A stretch of DNA of 20,365 bases from Candidatus Babeliales bacterium (GTDB lineage: Bacteria > Babelota > Babeliae > Babelales > JACPOV01), in assembly GCA_020050475.1 (NCBI GenBank), contig JAGVKP010000053.1:1-20365 (forward strand), written 5' to 3'. The notes below the pieces were generated by a model. It worked only from the letters and a program-made list of their open reading frames with translations. It was not told where the DNA came from and ran no database searches. This document shows positions 1-6,839 of the stretch, one piece after another. Position 1 is the first letter of the stretch. The number at the start of each line of letters is the position of its first letter. The position numbers and the translations under genes were made by a program.

Positions 1-1227
1 ATAAATACATTCCGGATCAAATTTTTTCTGTTGGAGCCACGGATTGAAAATTCTAAAATACGGTTGTGCATCGCAGCCAGTCGAAGCTGACCATTGCCAA
101 CTGCCATTGTTGACGCACGGATCGTAGTCAACAAGTTTTTGTGCAAAATACTTTTCGCCCCACTGCCAATCGATATGCAGATCTTTAGTCAAAAATGAAG
201 CGACGATCATCCGTAGACGATTATGCATATAGCCGGTTGTATTGAGTTGGCGCATGCCAGCGTCAACAATCGGAAAACCAGTTCTGCCTGCGCACCACGC
301 AGCAAACTGCGCAGGGTCATTTTTCCAAGGAAGTTTATCATATTTTTTGTGAAACGCATGACCAAAAACATACGGCGAATGAAATGCAACGTGGGTAAAA
401 AAATCCCGCCAGTACAATTGCCGCGAAAGTGGGCTTTCTTTACCCAGGTAATGGTTCATAGATTCATATGCTTCGCGTGGCGAAATGGTACCAAACTTAA
501 GATGAGCTGAAAGACCGGTGGTTGGCAATGCGGGAAAGTCGCGTGTTTTTTGATACTCGCAAAATTCCGTTAATGAGCGAAGGATCTTGAGAGCAGCTGT
601 TCGTCCACCGTTGACATGAAGAAGATCATTTTTCGCGGGAACAACCTTTTTAAAAAGAGTCTCTTTTGGCTCACTCAGATCAATATGCCCGCGGTAAAAA
701 GTTATATCAGTAGGCAGTTTTTCCATTTTTCTAATCGGTTTTAACAGTGATGCTTTGTAAAAAGGAGTAAAGACGGCAAAAGGCGTACCGCTTTGATTTT
801 TGATCTGCTCTGGTTCATGTAAAAGAGCGTCGCCGTATTGATGAAATGCTATCTGTTGATCAGTACACACTTGAGCGATAGCTTTATCGCGCTCGATAGC
901 AAAAGGGGTATAGTCACGATTGGTAAAAACTGCCGTAACGTTTTTCTCTTTAATCAATCGTTTTACTATTTCATGAGCGATACCGTAAAAAAAATAGAGT
1001 TTGCCATCCTTTTTGCGCAGCTGATCATCAAGATCTTCAAGTGATTCCGTCATGAACTGGATGGCATTCGTACTGCGGTAACTATTGTCTTTACCAACCT
1101 GTCTTTTATCGAAAATAAAACAGGGGATAAGAGTAGTCGACTGACGTGCAGCCTCGATGAGCGCAGTGTTATCGGCAAGCCGAAGATCGCGCCGGAAAAT
1201 GAAAAGAGACGTTTGATGCGTATTCAT
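1..1227 (-). CDS. phr: Class I deoxyribodipyrimidine photolyase (partial, C-terminus off the left edge)
   Basis: The frame is open from the ATG at 1227 to the window edge, giving 409 visible residues. It should repair UV-induced cyclobutane pyrimidine dimers using light and a two-electron-reduced FAD. The N-terminal Rossmann part opens with FIFRRDLRLADN. The C-terminal FAD-binding part has YWRDFF (270-276), RTGFPIVDAGMRQLN and GYMHNRLRM. The electron-transfer Trp triad is present at W301, W354 and W377, with the same 53 and 23 residue spacings as W306/W359/W382 of the E. coli enzyme. N373, in the NNG before W377, matches the Asn that marks CPD photolyases rather than cryptochromes. The MTHF-binding Asn-Glu pair known in E. 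coli is not obvious here, so the antenna cofactor is uncertain. The start lies 7 bp after the stop of the MerR gene and the ribosome site is weak, so the two are probably co-transcribed and perhaps translationally coupled. Confidence 0.95.
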   Translation of the reverse strand, partial: MNTHQTSLFIFRRDLRLADNTALIEAARQSTTLIPCFIFDKRQVGKDNSYRSTNAIQFMTESLEDLDDQLRKKDGKLYFFYGIAHEIVKRLIKEKNVTAVFTNRDYTPFAIERDKAIAQVCTDQQIAFHQYGDALLHEPEQIKNQSGTPFAVFTPFYKASLLKPIRKMEKLPTDITFYRGHIDLSEPKETLFKKVVPAKNDLLHVNGGRTAALKILRSLTEFCEYQKTRDFPALPTTGLSAHLKFGTISPREAYESMNHYLGKESPLSRQLYWRDFFTHVAFHSPYVFGHAFHKKYDKLPWKNDPAQFAAWCAGRTGFPIVDAGMRQLNTTGYMHNRLRMIVASFLTKDLHIDWQWGEKYFAQKLVDYDPCVNNGSWQWSASTGCDAQPYFRIFNPWLQQKKFDPECIY

Positions 1228-1234
1228 GATTGAA

Positions 1235-1609
1235 TTACAGAAGCTCTCGAAGTTTTAAAAGTTTTTTATGCAGATCCTCAATTTGAGCAGCAAGCGTATC
1301 AGGCAGCTCTTTTTTTTCAAGCGCAGGAATAAAAGTTTCGATCGATGTTGACGCTGACTTTTCGCTATGCTCCTTGAGGTGTTCTTCAATATATTTTTTG
1401 GCGCCAGCAATGGTAAATTTTTCTTCATACAAAAGTTTTTTAATGAGTTTAAGCTGCTCAATTTCAAATTGTTGGTAGCAGCGCTGCCCACCATGCGATC
1501 GCGAAGCGCTTAAATTAAATTCGCGCTCCCAAAAACGTATGACGAACCGTTTAACATTAAGCTCCTTAGCAACATGGCCAATACGGTACTGTTTTTTTGA
1601 ATGCTTCAT
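1235..1609 (-). CDS. Short MerR-family transcriptional regulator
   Basis: A 124-residue DNA-binding protein. Residues 8-27 form the MerR helix-turn-helix (YRIGHVAKELNVKRFVIRFW). They are followed by the wing (WEREF, then SHGGQRCY) and the second helical pair (LKLIKKLLYEEKFTIAGAKKYI). The C-terminus, about 104-124, is a Leu-rich helix likely to be the dimerisation coiled coil. There is no ligand-binding or B12-binding domain and no metal-site Cys cluster, so the effector is unknown. I chose the ATG at 1609 because AAGGGA lies a proper distance upstream; a GTG at 1657 would add 16 unconserved residues and lies inside the presumed promoter. It is the first gene of a likely merR-photolyase operon and is divergent from yidC. 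It may bind the repeated TATCTGATA element between the two genes (inference). Confidence 0.88.
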   Translation of the reverse strand: MKHSKKQYRIGHVAKELNVKRFVIRFWEREFNLSASRSHGGQRCYQQFEIEQLKLIKKLLYEEKFTIAGAKKYIEEHLKEHSEKSASTSIETFIPALEKKELPDTLAAQIEDLHKKLLKLRELL

Positions 1610-1640
1610 ATCAGATCCCTTTTTTGATCTAGAACTACCT

Positions 1641-1690
1641 ATTCTTATCTGATACACTTAGCCACAACATACACAAATTCTTATCTGATA
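1641..1690. promoter_or_regulatory. Duplicated 14-bp element in the merR/yidC divergent control region
   Basis: ATTCTTATCTGATA occurs perfectly at 1641-1654 and again at 1677-1690, 36 bp apart. Each copy contains the near-palindrome TATC-T-GATA. On the minus strand a TTGTGT-N16-TATCAG arrangement could be the merR promoter and would place copy 1 over the -10. On the plus strand copy 2 lies just upstream of the yidC ribosome site. It looks like an operator pair, possibly for the adjacent MerR protein (inference). Confidence 0.5.
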
Positions 1691-1705
1691 GTCCAAGGTG
1701 TTTTC

Positions 1706-3268
1706 ATGAAAATACAAGAGGTTCTTATTGCGCTTGCTTTGGCATTAGCTACAACGGCTGGCTTGAATTACTTTTTCAGCAGGCATTCTGGTCAAGAGCA
1801 AGGAGTAGCGGCGCGGTCAGGCCAACGATTTACGGCGCCGAAATCTACTGAGATTGAAGTGCACAAGCCCCTTAACCTTGAAGTTGATTTTATCGATGCC
1901 AAAATGGCAAAGGTACCAGTTGTTACCACCTTTGAAACCGAGCATGCACGTTACGAATTTTCTTCAGCAGGTGCTGCGTTGCAGCGCGTTGAATTTAGGA
2001 GAAATTGGGGTGGCAAGCAAGGATTTTTGGCAACGATATTTCCACCATCGGCCGGAGACCGCGAGCAGGCGGCGTTTCTTGTTGCTCTTGATGGAGAGAC
2101 ACCATATCTTTTTGATCTGATTGATCATCAGGAAAATGATCAGATGCATCTGCTGACGTACAAAGCAGCCATCAAAAATGGCTTATTGATTAAGAAGTTT
2201 TCTGTTTTTAAAAATGAGTATCGGATTGATTTAGCTCTTTCATTGGAGTTGAATGCTGGTGGCCAAGAAAGACAAGCGCGTATATTCTTGCCATCGCCGC
2301 TGGTGCCTGAGCTGATCGGACAGGATGCAATAACATTGCTGGTAAATGATGAGAGAAATAGTATTAAAATTCTTCAAAAAACCAAAGAGGTAGCGTCATC
2401 ATATTGGTCACTGCCTACGTTTTTTGGTGCGCAAGATCGGTATTTTGTCCATGCAATGGTGAACGATCCAAAGCAATTTACTCAACGCGGTTATTTCAAA
2501 GTCTCGGATATCGATACCTGGTATGCAATTTTAGAAGGACCGTCGACTGCCGTTTCAAATTCATGGAACCTGACGTTTTATGTTGGACCGAAAGAGGATC
2601 AGGCAATGAATGCGGTTGATCCACGGCTGATTCAGACGCTTAACTATGGGTATTTCTCCTTCATTTCAAAACCGCTTTCCCAGCTTATGCTGCGCACGCT
2701 TGAAACGATTTATGATCATGTACACAATTACGGCTGGGCGATAATTATCTTGACGATTATCATCAAGTTAATTCTTTTACCATTCACGTGGAGTGGTGAT
2801 AAGAGCATGAAAAAGCGGCTTGAATTTCAAAAAAAATTGGATTATGTACAGACAAAATATAAGCATGATAAAGAGGCACTCGGCATGGCGCGTGCTGAGC
2901 TTGTCAGAAAACATGGTATGCCAGGGATGGCGGGGTGCTTGCCACTTCTTTTGCAGCTTCCCATTTTCTGGGCACTGAGTATTATTTTGGCAAATTCGAT
3001 ACAGCTTTACAAAGCGCCATTCCTTTGGATTCCTGATCTGACGGCCCAAGATCCGTATTATATTCTACCGGTCCTAATGGTCATTGCGATTATATTGCAT
3101 TCACAAGGTGTGAGTGATACCAAGCAGCGTCTTTCATCAGTCATGATGGCTTTTTTTGTAGGGGCGGTAGTAGCAAGCTTTTCTGCAGGACTGGGAATCT
3201 TTATGGTTGTGAGTACCTTCCTGGGAGTGATTCAGGCGCAAATTATGAAAGCATTTGGCCATGATTGA
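1706..3268 (+). CDS. yidC: Membrane protein insertase YidC
   Basis: A 520-residue inner-membrane insertase that places Sec-dependent and Sec-independent proteins in the membrane. TM1 is at about 5-24. Residues about 40-325 are the large periplasmic beta domain of Gram-negative YidC. The conserved core follows: TM2 with the hydrophilic-groove position at about 343-360, a cytoplasmic charged hairpin at about 363-405, then MPGMAGCLPLLLQLPIFWAL and two or three more hydrophobic segments to about 510. The groove residue that is Arg366 in E. coli is Lys354 here (TIIIKLILLPF), a conservative change that keeps the positive charge. The ATG follows an AAGGTG site. Its usual neighbours rpmH, rnpA and jag are absent; instead it overlaps recR by 8 bp. 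Confidence 0.96.
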   Translation: MKIQEVLIALALALATTAGLNYFFSRHSGQEQGVAARSGQRFTAPKSTEIEVHKPLNLEVDFIDAKMAKVPVVTTFETEHARYEFSSAGAALQRVEFRRNWGGKQGFLATIFPPSAGDREQAAFLVALDGETPYLFDLIDHQENDQMHLLTYKAAIKNGLLIKKFSVFKNEYRIDLALSLELNAGGQERQARIFLPSPLVPELIGQDAITLLVNDERNSIKILQKTKEVASSYWSLPTFFGAQDRYFVHAMVNDPKQFTQRGYFKVSDIDTWYAILEGPSTAVSNSWNLTFYVGPKEDQAMNAVDPRLIQTLNYGYFSFISKPLSQLMLRTLETIYDHVHNYGWAIIILTIIIKLILLPFTWSGDKSMKKRLEFQKKLDYVQTKYKHDKEALGMARAELVRKHGMPGMAGCLPLLLQLPIFWALSIILANSIQLYKAPFLWIPDLTAQDPYYILPVLMVIAIILHSQGVSDTKQRLSSVMMAFFVGAVVASFSAGLGIFMVVSTFLGVIQAQIMKAFGHD

Positions 3269-3860
3269 GCAGGTGCCAACGCTTGCACAGTTGGTTAAGC
3301 AGCTGCAGCAAGTGCCCTACCTTGCCTCTAAAAATGTCTATCGGGTTGCACACTATTTTTTGACATTGGATCAAAAAAGAATGCAGCAGCTGTGCAAGAT
3401 TTTACTTGAAGCACAGGAAAATGTGATTCCTTGTCAAATCTGTTTTGTATGGAAAGAAAAAGATAGAAACTGTGCGTACTGCGATTCGCCACGAAAAGAC
3501 CGTTCTACTATTTGCGTTGTTGAGACGTGGCAAGAATTGATGGCGATTGAAAAGACGGGCGGGTATCATGGTGTCTACCACCTTCTTGGTGGAGCGATCT
3601 GTCCTCTGAATGGCATCGGTCCAGAGAATCTCACGATTGACCAGTTGGTCAAAAGAATGAGTAGCGAAATTAAAGAGATAATTTTAGCGACCAATCAAAC
3701 GCCCGAAGGCGAAGCGACTGCTTCGTATATTGCTGCCAAGTTAAAAGACTGGCCGCTAAAAATTACATGTCTTGCGCGCGGCATTCCGGTCGGCTCATCA
3801 CTTGAGTATATGGACAGAGTAACCGTATTTAAAGCGCTTTCTGAAAGACGACTGTTTTAA
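3261..3860 (+). CDS. recR: Recombination mediator RecR
   Basis: A 199-residue protein of normal family length. RecR acts with RecO (and RecF) to load RecA on SSB-coated gaps. The four-Cys zinc site is present as C58-x2-C61 and C71-x2-C74. The Toprim domain follows, with ICVVET at about 84-89, LNGIGPENL, then ILATNQTPEGEATASYIA, and the C-terminal GIPVGSSLEYMDRVT. The N-terminal helix-hairpin-helix is degenerate: where the family has P-G-V-G-x-K, this protein reads P19-Y-L-A-S-K24. I chose the ATG at 3261, which overlaps the end of yidC by 8 bp; a TTG at 3255 is possible but less likely. The stop codon abuts the stop of the opposite-strand Cys-rich gene with no base between them. Confidence 0.93.
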   Translation: MIEQVPTLAQLVKQLQQVPYLASKNVYRVAHYFLTLDQKRMQQLCKILLEAQENVIPCQICFVWKEKDRNCAYCDSPRKDRSTICVVETWQELMAIEKTGGYHGVYHLLGGAICPLNGIGPENLTIDQLVKRMSSEIKEIILATNQTPEGEATASYIAAKLKDWPLKITCLARGIPVGSSLEYMDRVTVFKALSERRLF

Positions 3861-4076
3861 TTACATTGGGTAGTCGTTACATTCCGCTGCAGCACCATCG
3901 TTGTACATCGTACATGCGTTACATTTAATACAGCATTCGCGGGATACAAAGCGCCCCTGGCGGCAGCATTCTTCACAATTTATTGATTCGCCAGTATCAA
4001 ACTGATCTTGCGCACCGATTCCTGACCCGACAAGCATCATAAAAAAAGCCATAATGGCAAGAATTTTTTTCTTCAT
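3861..4076 (-). CDS. Small secreted Cys-rich protein of unknown function
   Basis: A 71-residue protein I do not recognise. Residues 1-22 are a clear signal peptide (MKKK, a hydrophobic core, then GIGA before Q23). The mature part, about 49 residues, is acidic and carries eight cysteines at 34, 37, 38, 48, 49, 52, 55 and 66, in the pattern CxxCC-x9-CCxxCxxC-x10-C. This could form disulfides outside the cytoplasm or bind metal; the sequence alone does not decide. A strong ribosome site (AAAGGAG, seven bases before the ATG) supports expression. The gene converges on recR end to end and is divergent from the aminopeptidase gene. A dyad at 4103-4118 covers its likely promoter. Confidence 0.75.
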   Translation of the reverse strand: MKKKILAIMAFFMMLVGSGIGAQDQFDTGESINCEECCRQGRFVSRECCIKCNACTMYNDGAAAECNDYPM

Positions 4077-4100
4077 AGCTATACTCCTTTGTTAGTTATT

Positions 4101-4131
4101 AGTGTAAAGGGCTTTACAAGCATGATTCAAT
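4101..4131 (-). promoter_or_regulatory. Possible promoter and operator of the Cys-rich gene
   Basis: Read on the minus strand, TTGAAT-N18-TACACT is a weak sigma70-like promoter. A perfect dyad TGTAAAG-GG-CTTTACA (4103-4118) overlaps the -10 element, as a repressor site would. No candidate regulator is visible next to it. Confidence 0.35.
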
Positions 4132-4142
4132 AAAAAGTCCTG

Positions 4143-4173
4143 AGTTATAGGATATTTTTTTTATAACTATACA
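4143..4173 (+). promoter_or_regulatory. Possible promoter of the aminopeptidase gene
   Basis: TTATAG-N17-TATACA reads as a weak sigma70-like promoter, with a leader of about 70 nt. A second dyad, AGTTATA (4143-4149) with TATAACT (4162-4168), spans it. A-T rich dyads around -10 elements are common by chance, so the regulatory reading is tentative. Confidence 0.3.
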
Positions 4174-4249
4174 AAATGGCTTAATTGAGGCCTGTATTTT
4201 GTTTTTGTATGAAGGTACACTAGAAAAAATTATCACCAAGGAAAATTTT

Positions 4250-5620
4250 ATGGCAATTCGTGAAAAACATGATGCAGTTTTTTTTAAATCTCGCCGAGAA
4301 AGGCTCGCAGAAAGTATTAAGAAAAAATACGCTGATGCTTCAAAAGGAATTATTCTTCTTTTAGGTGCATTTGAGTCAAAAAATAGTTTTAGGCAAGAAA
4401 GTTCTTTCTATTATTTTACCGGGATACAGGAACCGGCAAGTGCACTCACCATTGATCTTCAGCCTGCAAAGACTCTCTTGTATGTACCTAATTTTGGCAA
4501 TGAACGGCAAAAATGGATGAGTAGTACGATTCTTCCCGGGCAATCGGAGCGCTTTGGTTTTGATGAGATACGACCTCTTGGTGAGCAATCTGCTGGCTAT
4601 CAATGTCATCCCTTTTTTTCAAAAAATGAGTATGCCGAGTTGATTGCTCACATTCAGCAAGCGGTTGCTGAAAAAAGAGCGATTTTTACCCTCAATCCTT
4701 CAACTAGCGCAGGATACGTAGAGCAGCGGTTTATTTTAATGCGTATGATGCAGATGGTACCAGGATTAGCAGAGCGCCTTGTGGATATTTCTGCAGAAGT
4801 TGCTCAGTTGCGCCGTTCAAAGAGCCAGGCTGAGATTGAGTGTCTCTATCAAGCAATCGATGTGACAGTAGATGCTCACGATGCGGCTGCGCGTGCAATA
4901 TCACCAGGGAAAAAAGAGTGCGAAATACAGGCTCTGATTGAGTACATGTTTACAGTACGTGGATGCTCAACGGCTTTTCCGAGTATTGTTGCGACCGGTA
5001 AAAATGCCACCATTCTTCATTACCATGATAACAGCGCGTCACTTGCTAATGGTGAGCTGATGGTTGTTGATGTCGGTGCTTCGTATCGTTACTATAATGC
5101 TGATCTGACCAGAACGTATCCAGTGTCAGGAACATTTAGCAAAAGGCAGCGAGAACTGTATATGATAGTTCTTGAAACCCAGGAGTTTATTGCACAGCTT
5201 GCAAAACCTGGTTTTTGGGTTTCAAATAAAGATGTTCCTGAGAAATCGTTGTATCACCGGGCACTCGCTTTCTTGAAAGAAAAAGGATATGAGCGCTATT
5301 TTACCCATGGCATTGGGCATTACCTTGGCCTTGATGTACATGATGTCGGAAGTTATACTGAACCGCTTAAATCAGGCGATGTAATCACGATTGAGCCGGG
5401 TATTTATATTCCTGAAGAAAAAATTGGCATTCGGATAGAGGATAACTACTGGATCGTTGAAGATGGCGCTATCTGCTTGAGTGAAGACCTTCCAAAGTCA
5501 CCTGAAGATATTGAGCTGATGATGGCAACGAAATTTGATGATGAAGAAGATGAAATTGATGATCAGCTTGAAGCAGATAAGAGCGAAGAGTATGAAACTG
5601 AGGATGATGTAGAAAATTAG
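4250..5620 (+). CDS. pepP: Xaa-Pro aminopeptidase (aminopeptidase P, M24B family)
   Basis: A 456-residue metallopeptidase expected to release an N-terminal residue before proline, using two divalent metal ions. Residues about 9-180 are the AMP_N domain (FFKSRRERL, SSFYYFTGIQEP). The pita-bread M24 domain occupies about 190-425. All five metal ligands are present: D274 and D285 (VVDVGASYRYYNADLTRT), H357 (HGIGHYLGLDVHDVG), E382 (TIEPGIYI) and E397 (IRIEDNY). The start at 4250 follows AAGGA with proper spacing; a TTG at 4199 would add 17 unconserved residues. The C-terminus, about 428-456, is an unusually acidic tail beyond the catalytic fold. It is divergent from the Cys-rich gene and 26 bp upstream of the WD40-like gene, so the two plus-strand genes may share a transcript. 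Confidence 0.94.
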   Translation: MAIREKHDAVFFKSRRERLAESIKKKYADASKGIILLLGAFESKNSFRQESSFYYFTGIQEPASALTIDLQPAKTLLYVPNFGNERQKWMSSTILPGQSERFGFDEIRPLGEQSAGYQCHPFFSKNEYAELIAHIQQAVAEKRAIFTLNPSTSAGYVEQRFILMRMMQMVPGLAERLVDISAEVAQLRRSKSQAEIECLYQAIDVTVDAHDAAARAISPGKKECEIQALIEYMFTVRGCSTAFPSIVATGKNATILHYHDNSASLANGELMVVDVGASYRYYNADLTRTYPVSGTFSKRQRELYMIVLETQEFIAQLAKPGFWVSNKDVPEKSLYHRALAFLKEKGYERYFTHGIGHYLGLDVHDVGSYTEPLKSGDVITIEPGIYIPEEKIGIRIEDNYWIVEDGAICLSEDLPKSPEDIELMMATKFDDEEDEIDDQLEADKSEEYETEDDVEN

Positions 5621-5646
5621 AATTTGGGCAAAGGAGTAGGAGATTG

Positions 5647-6699
5647 ATGAACATCAATGTACGATGGTTTATTTTGCCACTCGTCTTTTCCTCAGTAATA
5701 ATGACTATGGAATTGCCGAACGAAAAAAATGTTGCTTCAGCGAGTAATAGCATGGCAAAAGCACAAACTGTCTTTGAATGTGAAATGGCTGTTGCGCTTC
5801 AAACGACTGATGGGCTTGAAAAAAATGAGATACAGTGGGGCAATGAGGCAGGAAATCGTTTTGCTTTTCGGCGCGATAATGTTATTAGTTGGTGCGCCAC
5901 TGGTAGAAAAAACAATCAGGCCAATTCGCTTTCTCTTAATGGTGATTCGGTAGTATTTCATCGATGGAATGAATATAGTCCGCGAGAGCTCTGTGCCGCT
6001 GTGTGCGGATACCACATCAAAATTGTGGGGCGAAAGGAAGATGCCAAATCTTCTGGCTTACCGTTCGATAAACTCGTGAATCCAATTAGACAGATTGGTT
6101 TTTTTGAAGAACCAAGCAAGCAGAATTTTCAGTCATTAGTATGGTCGGGAGAGCGGTCTTATTTTCTCACTACGGCCAAGTTAGTTTGGCAATCTTTTGC
6201 AAACGGTGTCCTCAAGCCATTTGACCCAAAAATTGAAGATGGTACTCGTTTAGCAAAAGTCCTTTATAATGCTTCAAAAAAAATGGTGGGCATTGTGAGT
6301 GAAAAGGAAACGGTAGGTAGCTCAAATCAGCTGGTCATTTATAGTGCCCATGATTTAAAAAAAATTACCACCTTGCCGCTGGACTTAAGTGATTCTTGTC
6401 AGCTTGATTTTCATCCATCTGGCGAGGAAATGATTTATGTGAATGCGGCAAATGAGCTTTGTTTTTATGGTCTCAAAAACGATAAGGTTTCAAAGTTTTC
6501 TGTCGCTGAGGGCAAAGGAAAGAAAGTAACTTTTTCATATCCAGAAGGTGGGAAATTGTATGCGACCGCTGACTCTGCAGGGATGGTAAAAATATGGGAT
6601 AAGCAATCTCATGCATTGTGCGGTCAAGTCAACACGGCTTACTTGGATATTTTAGCCGCAATGGGACCAAGATTCTTACTGCTGAAAAAGATTTGGTGA
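5647..6699 (+). CDS. Secreted WD40-like repeat protein, truncated by an apparent frameshift
   Basis: A 350-residue open frame. The N-terminus is hydrophobic (RWFILPLVFSSVIMT) and fits a signal peptide. The body has beta-propeller character, with ending motifs such as GKLYATADSAGMVKIWD at about 302-318; the repeats are divergent, so blade number and partners are unknown. The last in-frame residues (from about 335, AAMGPRFLLLKKIW) do not resemble the family. The -1 frame continues with SRNGTKILTAEKDLVSVWT, a typical next WD40 strand set. Inserting one T in the TTTT at 6650-6653 joins the frames as LDIFSRNGTKILTA and gives a protein of about 388 residues ending at 6812. I use the ATG at 5647 behind AAGGAGTAGGAG; a TTG at 5644 is the alternative. 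Confidence 0.75.
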   Translation: MNINVRWFILPLVFSSVIMTMELPNEKNVASASNSMAKAQTVFECEMAVALQTTDGLEKNEIQWGNEAGNRFAFRRDNVISWCATGRKNNQANSLSLNGDSVVFHRWNEYSPRELCAAVCGYHIKIVGRKEDAKSSGLPFDKLVNPIRQIGFFEEPSKQNFQSLVWSGERSYFLTTAKLVWQSFANGVLKPFDPKIEDGTRLAKVLYNASKKMVGIVSEKETVGSSNQLVIYSAHDLKKITTLPLDLSDSCQLDFHPSGEEMIYVNAANELCFYGLKNDKVSKFSVAEGKGKKVTFSYPEGGKLYATADSAGMVKIWDKQSHALCGQVNTAYLDILAAMGPRFLLLKKIW

Positions 6700-6812
6700 G
6701 TGTATGGACAATGCGCGTTAAAGATCCGGTGCTTCTCTGGTCTCACAGAGAGGTGAGAAAAGATCTGCCGGAATGTGTTGATAAAAAAAATACTGCCGAG
6801 ACTTTGCAGTAA
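6651..6812 (+). pseudogene. Out-of-frame C-terminal remnant of the WD40-like gene
   Basis: In the frame one base back from the upstream gene this stretch reads FSRNGTKILTAEKDLVSVWTMRVKDP and on to AETLQ, then TAA at 6810-6812. It completes the propeller repeat that the upstream frame abandons, so it is most likely the natural C-terminus. It has no ribosome site of its own. The cause could be a real single-base deletion or a base-calling error in a T run. Confidence 0.65.
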
Positions 6813-6827
6813 TCGGTCTCGGCATTT
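6783..6827 (-). terminator. Rho-independent terminator, probably bidirectional
   Basis: The perfect 9-bp stem TGCCGAGAC (6794-6802) with GTCTCGGCA (6816-6824) encloses a 13-nt loop. Read on the minus strand the stem is followed by GTA and eight T, which suits the end of the small secreted-protein gene just upstream. On the plus strand only three T follow. The stem overlaps the final codons (AETLQ and stop) of the restored WD40 frame. Confidence 0.75.
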
Positions 6828-6839
6828 AGAGTAAATTAA

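Noticed and set aside
223..510. Plus-strand open frame of 95 codons
   Set aside because: It is the shadow of the photolyase FAD-binding domain on the opposite strand.
838..1044. Plus-strand open frame of 68 codons
   Set aside because: It lies antisense to the clearly conserved photolyase coding frame and has no ribosome site or recognisable product.
1610..1657. GTG start for the MerR gene, adding 16 residues
   Set aside because: The extension is not part of the MerR fold and covers the presumed promoter; the ATG at 1609 has a good ribosome site.
4199..4249. TTG start for the aminopeptidase
   Set aside because: No ribosome site upstream and no conserved residues in the extension; AAGGA precedes the ATG at 4250.
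5737..6015. Minus-strand open frame of 92 codons
   Set aside because: It is antisense to the WD40-like gene; that gene's frame has a ribosome site and signal peptide, this one has neither.
6684..6690. Possible programmed -1 frameshift at G-AAA-AAG in the WD40-like gene
   Set aside because: A slip here would reach the downstream frame but skip SRNGTKILTA, the part that best fits the WD40 repeat. A missing T at 6650-6653 explains the pattern better, and no stimulatory structure is obvious.
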